Assembly: GCA_046296195.1 (NCBI GenBank)
Contig: JBKBLR010000040.1
Location: forward strand, 1 to 23,976
Origin: Amphiplicatus sp046296195
GTDB taxonomy: Bacteria > Pseudomonadota > Alphaproteobacteria > Caulobacterales > Parvularculaceae
Direction of reading: 5' to 3'
DNA: 23,976 bases
The stretch's first letter is position 1. Each line of letters opens with the position of its first letter. This document shows, piece by piece, positions 21,453 through 23,976 of the stretch. The notes under the pieces were generated by a model. That model searched no databases. It saw nothing but the letters and a program-made list of their open reading frames with translations, and was not told the origin of the DNA. The position numbers and the translations under genes were made by a program.

Positions 21453-23976
21453 GTGAAGTTCGTCAATCTCCGCCTCGTCGGCTTCAAGTCGTTCGTCGAG
21501 CCGACCGATCTCGAAATCCGCGACGGACTGACCGGCGTCGTCGGGCCGAACGGCTGCGGGAAATCGAACCTCCTCGAAGCGCTGCGCTGGGTGATGGGCG
21601 CGACCTCCGCAAAGGCGCTGCGCGGCGACGGCATGGGCGACGTCATTTTCGCCGGCACGTCGATGCGGCCCGCCCGGAACTGGGCCGAAGTCATCTTGAC
21701 GCTCGACAATTCCGACCGCACCGCGCCGGCTGAATACAATGACGCCGATGTCATCGAGGTCTCGCGCCGCATCCTCAACAAGGAGGACGGCACCCAGTCG
21801 ATCTACCGCATCAATGCGAAGGAGGTGCGCGCCAAGGACGTGCAGCTTCTCTTCGCCGACGCCTCGACGGGCGCCAATTCGCCCTCGCTCGTCAGGCAGG
21901 GGCAGATTTCCGAACTCATCAGCGCCAAGCCGCAGAACCGGCGCCGGCTGCTCGAGGAAGCGGCGGGCATCACCGGCCTGCACTCGCGCCGGCATGAAGC
22001 TGAACTCCGCCTGCGGGCAGCCGAGCAGAATCTTGAGCGTCTCGACCAGGTGATCGGCGAGCTCGAGACGCAAAAGGCGGCGCTGCAGCGCCAAGCGCGG
22101 CAGGCGACGCGTTATCGCAATCTTTCGGGCGATATCCGGCGCGCTGAGGCGGCGAGCGCCTTCCTGCGCTGGAAGGAAGCGGTCGAGGCGCGCGAAGAAG
22201 CCGGCGCGCATCTGCAAGAGATCGCGGCGCTGATCGAGGAAACCGCGCGCGCAAGCGCCAACGCTTCAACCGCGCAGGCCGAGGCCCATGCCGCGCTCGA
22301 CCCCTTGCGCCTTGAAGAAGCCGCCGCCGCCGCTGCGCTCCACCGCCTTAATGTCGCGCGCGAGGGGCTCGACGACGAAGCCCGCCGCGCCGAGACTGAA
22401 ATCCGCCGCCTGTCGCAGGAAGTCGAGCGCCTCGGCGCCGACCTTACGCGCGAGACGACGCTGAAGCGCGACGCCGAAGACGCCGTCGATGCGCTGTCGC
22501 GGGAAGCTTCGGGTCTTTCCGAGCGCGAGGCCGCCGAACAGAGTCGCATCGCGCTCGCGAAGGCGCGCCTTGACGCAGCGGCCGAGGCCGTTGCGGCGGC
22601 CGAGGCGCGACTTGACGAGAAGAGCCGGGAATCGGCCGATTTCGACGCCCGTCGGCGCGCCGTCGCGAGCGCGATCGAGACCGCCGAGCGCCGCCTGCAG
22701 CGCACGCTCGCGCAGATCGCGCAGGCGCAGGATGAACGCGCCCGCATCGCGCCGACGCCGGAACAGGCCGCCGCGCTCGACGCGGCGGCGTCGCGCTTTG
22801 CCGCCGCGGAAGAAGCCGCACGCGCCGCCGAAGCCGCCCATGCGCGCGCCGAAGAGGAGCGCGCAACCGCCGAGGCGCGCGAACTGGCGATGAAGGCGCC
22901 GCGCCAGAAGGCCGAACAAAGCCTTTCCGAGCTGCGCGCCGAACGCGACGCCCTGAAACGCGTGCTGGCGAGTCAGGCCGACGGCGACTGGCCGTCGCTC
23001 ATCCAATCCGTCGAGGTCGAGCCCGGCTTCGAGAACGCGCTCGCCGCCGCGCTGGGCGACGATCTCTTTGCCGCGCTCGACAGCGCCGCGCCCTCGCACT
23101 GGACAGAACGAAGCGCGTTTGCGCCGGGCGCCCCGCTTCCCGCAAACACGTCGCCGCTGTCGGATTTCGTGCGCGGGCCGGCCGCGCTCGCGCTGCGCCT
23201 TTCCATGATCGGCGTCGTCGATGCGGCGAACGGCAGCGCGCTCGCCGCGGCCATGGCGCCCGGACAGCGGCTCGTCAGCCGCGCCGGCGATCTGTGGCGC
23301 TGGGACGGCTTTGTCAGCCGCGCCGAGGCCAAGACCGCCGCCGCCATCCGTCTTGAACAGCAGAACCGGCTGACCCGGCTTGAGGACGACCTTGCGGGCG
23401 CGGAAGAGCGTGCGGCCCAGGCGAGCGAGGCCCATCGCGCCGCACAGGACGATCTGGCGCGGGCGCAGGCCGTCGAACGCGATGCGCGCACGCTCTTCAC
23501 CGAGGCAAGGCGCGCCTTCGACGCAGCGCGCGCGCGGCTTGACGACCTCAGGCGCGACCATGAGCGCGCGACGACCCGCCTTGCGTCGATCGCCGATGCG
23601 CTGGCGCTCGCCGAAAACGAGCGCGCCGAAAACGAGCGCGACCTTGCGTCGGCCGAGGCCGAATGCGCCGCCCTGCCCGACCCGGCGCTGATCGCCGAAG
23701 CCCTTGCGGCGGCGCGCGAAGAGGCGGCGCGCGCGCGCACCGAAGGAACCGAAGCGCGCGCCGCGCACAACGACCTCGCCCGCGAAGCGCAGATGCGCGC
23801 GCAGCGGCTTGAAGAAATCGCGCGCGAGAAAAGCGTCTGGACGACGCGCGGTGAAACGGCGTCAGCGCGGCTCGCCGAAATCGCGGCGCGCCTCGACGCG
23901 ACGAAGGTTTCGCTCGCCGCCGCCGAGGCCCTGCCCGCCGAAATCGAGGAAAAGCGCGGTCTCCTTCTCGACCAGA
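21453..23976 (+). CDS. smc: Chromosome segregation protein SMC (3' end outside window)
   Basis: SMC ATPase that, with ScpA and ScpB, organises and segregates the chromosome. Some 841 codons are visible with no stop before the window edge. The N-terminal head begins MKFVNLRLVGFKSFVEPTDL. Walker A is GPNGCGKSN (31-39), followed by LEALRWVMGA and later RQGQISELISAKPQNRRRLLEEAAGI (the Q-loop and R-loop region). A long Ala/Glu/Arg-rich coiled coil spans about 170-505. A hinge-like globular part lies at about 507-625, including SPLSDFVRGP, MIGVVDAANG and PGQRLVSRAGDLWRWDGF. The second coiled coil then runs to the edge. The signature motif and Walker B lie outside. The GTG start at 21453 with AGGAC upstream gives the canonical N-terminus. 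The hinge looks unlike the canonical glycine-rich one. Confidence 0.96.
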   Translation, partial: MKFVNLRLVGFKSFVEPTDLEIRDGLTGVVGPNGCGKSNLLEALRWVMGATSAKALRGDGMGDVIFAGTSMRPARNWAEVILTLDNSDRTAPAEYNDADVIEVSRRILNKEDGTQSIYRINAKEVRAKDVQLLFADASTGANSPSLVRQGQISELISAKPQNRRRLLEEAAGITGLHSRRHEAELRLRAAEQNLERLDQVIGELETQKAALQRQARQATRYRNLSGDIRRAEAASAFLRWKEAVEAREEAGAHLQEIAALIEETARASANASTAQAEAHAALDPLRLEEAAAAAALHRLNVAREGLDDEARRAETEIRRLSQEVERLGADLTRETTLKRDAEDAVDALSREASGLSEREAAEQSRIALAKARLDAAAEAVAAAEARLDEKSRESADFDARRRAVASAIETAERRLQRTLAQIAQAQDERARIAPTPEQAAALDAAASRFAAAEEAARAAEAAHARAEEERATAEARELAMKAPRQKAEQSLSELRAERDALKRVLASQADGDWPSLIQSVEVEPGFENALAAALGDDLFAALDSAAPSHWTERSAFAPGAPLPANTSPLSDFVRGPAALALRLSMIGVVDAANGSALAAAMAPGQRLVSRAGDLWRWDGFVSRAEAKTAAAIRLEQQNRLTRLEDDLAGAEERAAQASEAHRAAQDDLARAQAVERDARTLFTEARRAFDAARARLDDLRRDHERATTRLASIADALALAENERAENERDLASAEAECAALPDPALIAEALAAAREEAARARTEGTEARAAHNDLAREAQMRAQRLEEIAREKSVWTTRGETASARLAEIAARLDATKVSLAAAEALPAEIEEKRGLLLDQ

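Noticed and set aside
22266..23768. A 500-codon minus-strand frame
   Set aside because: It is the antisense shadow of the smc coiled coil, with low-complexity Arg/Gly/Ala content.
1..23976. Mobile element, prophage, CRISPR array, toxin-antitoxin pair or defence system
   Set aside because: I found no transposase, integrase, regularly spaced repeats or known defence genes. All genes fit housekeeping families or a compact metabolic operon.

Overview
This is GC-rich, densely packed chromosomal DNA from an alphaproteobacterium. The signs are several gene clusters typical of that class: 6S RNA next to a 5-formyltetrahydrofolate cyclo-ligase gene; a BolA / J-domain protein / CobS cluster; a surA-pdxA-rsmA operon; and a mutY / DciA-like / DsbA-like / smc block. 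Candidate promoters resemble the alphaproteobacterial TTGACGS-N10-14-GCTANAWC type. I cannot name the genus. A DUF5916 protein plus a CC0125-type lipoprotein would fit the Caulobacterales/Parvularculales neighbourhood, but that is a guess. I see no phage, insertion sequence, CRISPR array, tRNA or rRNA. No stretch over 300 bases lacks a gene.

Layout. 1-5 kb: one-carbon metabolism (fhs, 6S RNA, 5-formyl-THF cyclo-ligase), a YmdB-type phosphodiesterase, a short-chain dehydrogenase on the minus strand, and the YebC/TACO1 translation factor. 5-7.2 kb: a large outer-membrane beta-barrel protein with a CBM9-like N-terminus. 7.2-9.5 kb: cobS and a J-domain gene on the minus strand, divergent from bolA. 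The 187-base interval between cobS and the J-domain gene is unusually rich in perfect inverted repeats. 9.5-13.2 kb: a rhomboid protease, then a tight four-gene operon (lipoprotein, cupin, hotdog thioesterase, acyl-CoA synthetase). 13.2-17.4 kb, minus strand: a retropepsin-like lipoprotein, then surA, pdxA and rsmA. 17.5-24 kb: an acyl-CoA carboxylase carboxyltransferase, mutY on the minus strand, a DciA-like gene, a DsbA-like lipoprotein, and smc running off the window end.

How the genes relate. The first block supplies and recycles folate one-carbon units beside a global RNA polymerase regulator. The thioesterase and acyl-CoA synthetase probably act on CoA thioesters together. surA, pdxA and rsmA join envelope biogenesis, vitamin B6 and ribosome maturation in one transcript. 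The last block covers DNA repair, helicase loading, periplasmic redox chemistry and chromosome organisation. All four convergent gene pairs end within 7 bp of each other or overlap, so there is almost no room for ordinary terminators.

Most of the window is ordinary housekeeping DNA. The best candidate for something undescribed is the structured interval upstream of cobS (8239-8425). Other points of interest are the back-to-back J-domain/bolA promoters, a retropepsin-like lipoprotein with altered active-site motifs, and inverted repeats in front of the carboxylase and surA.
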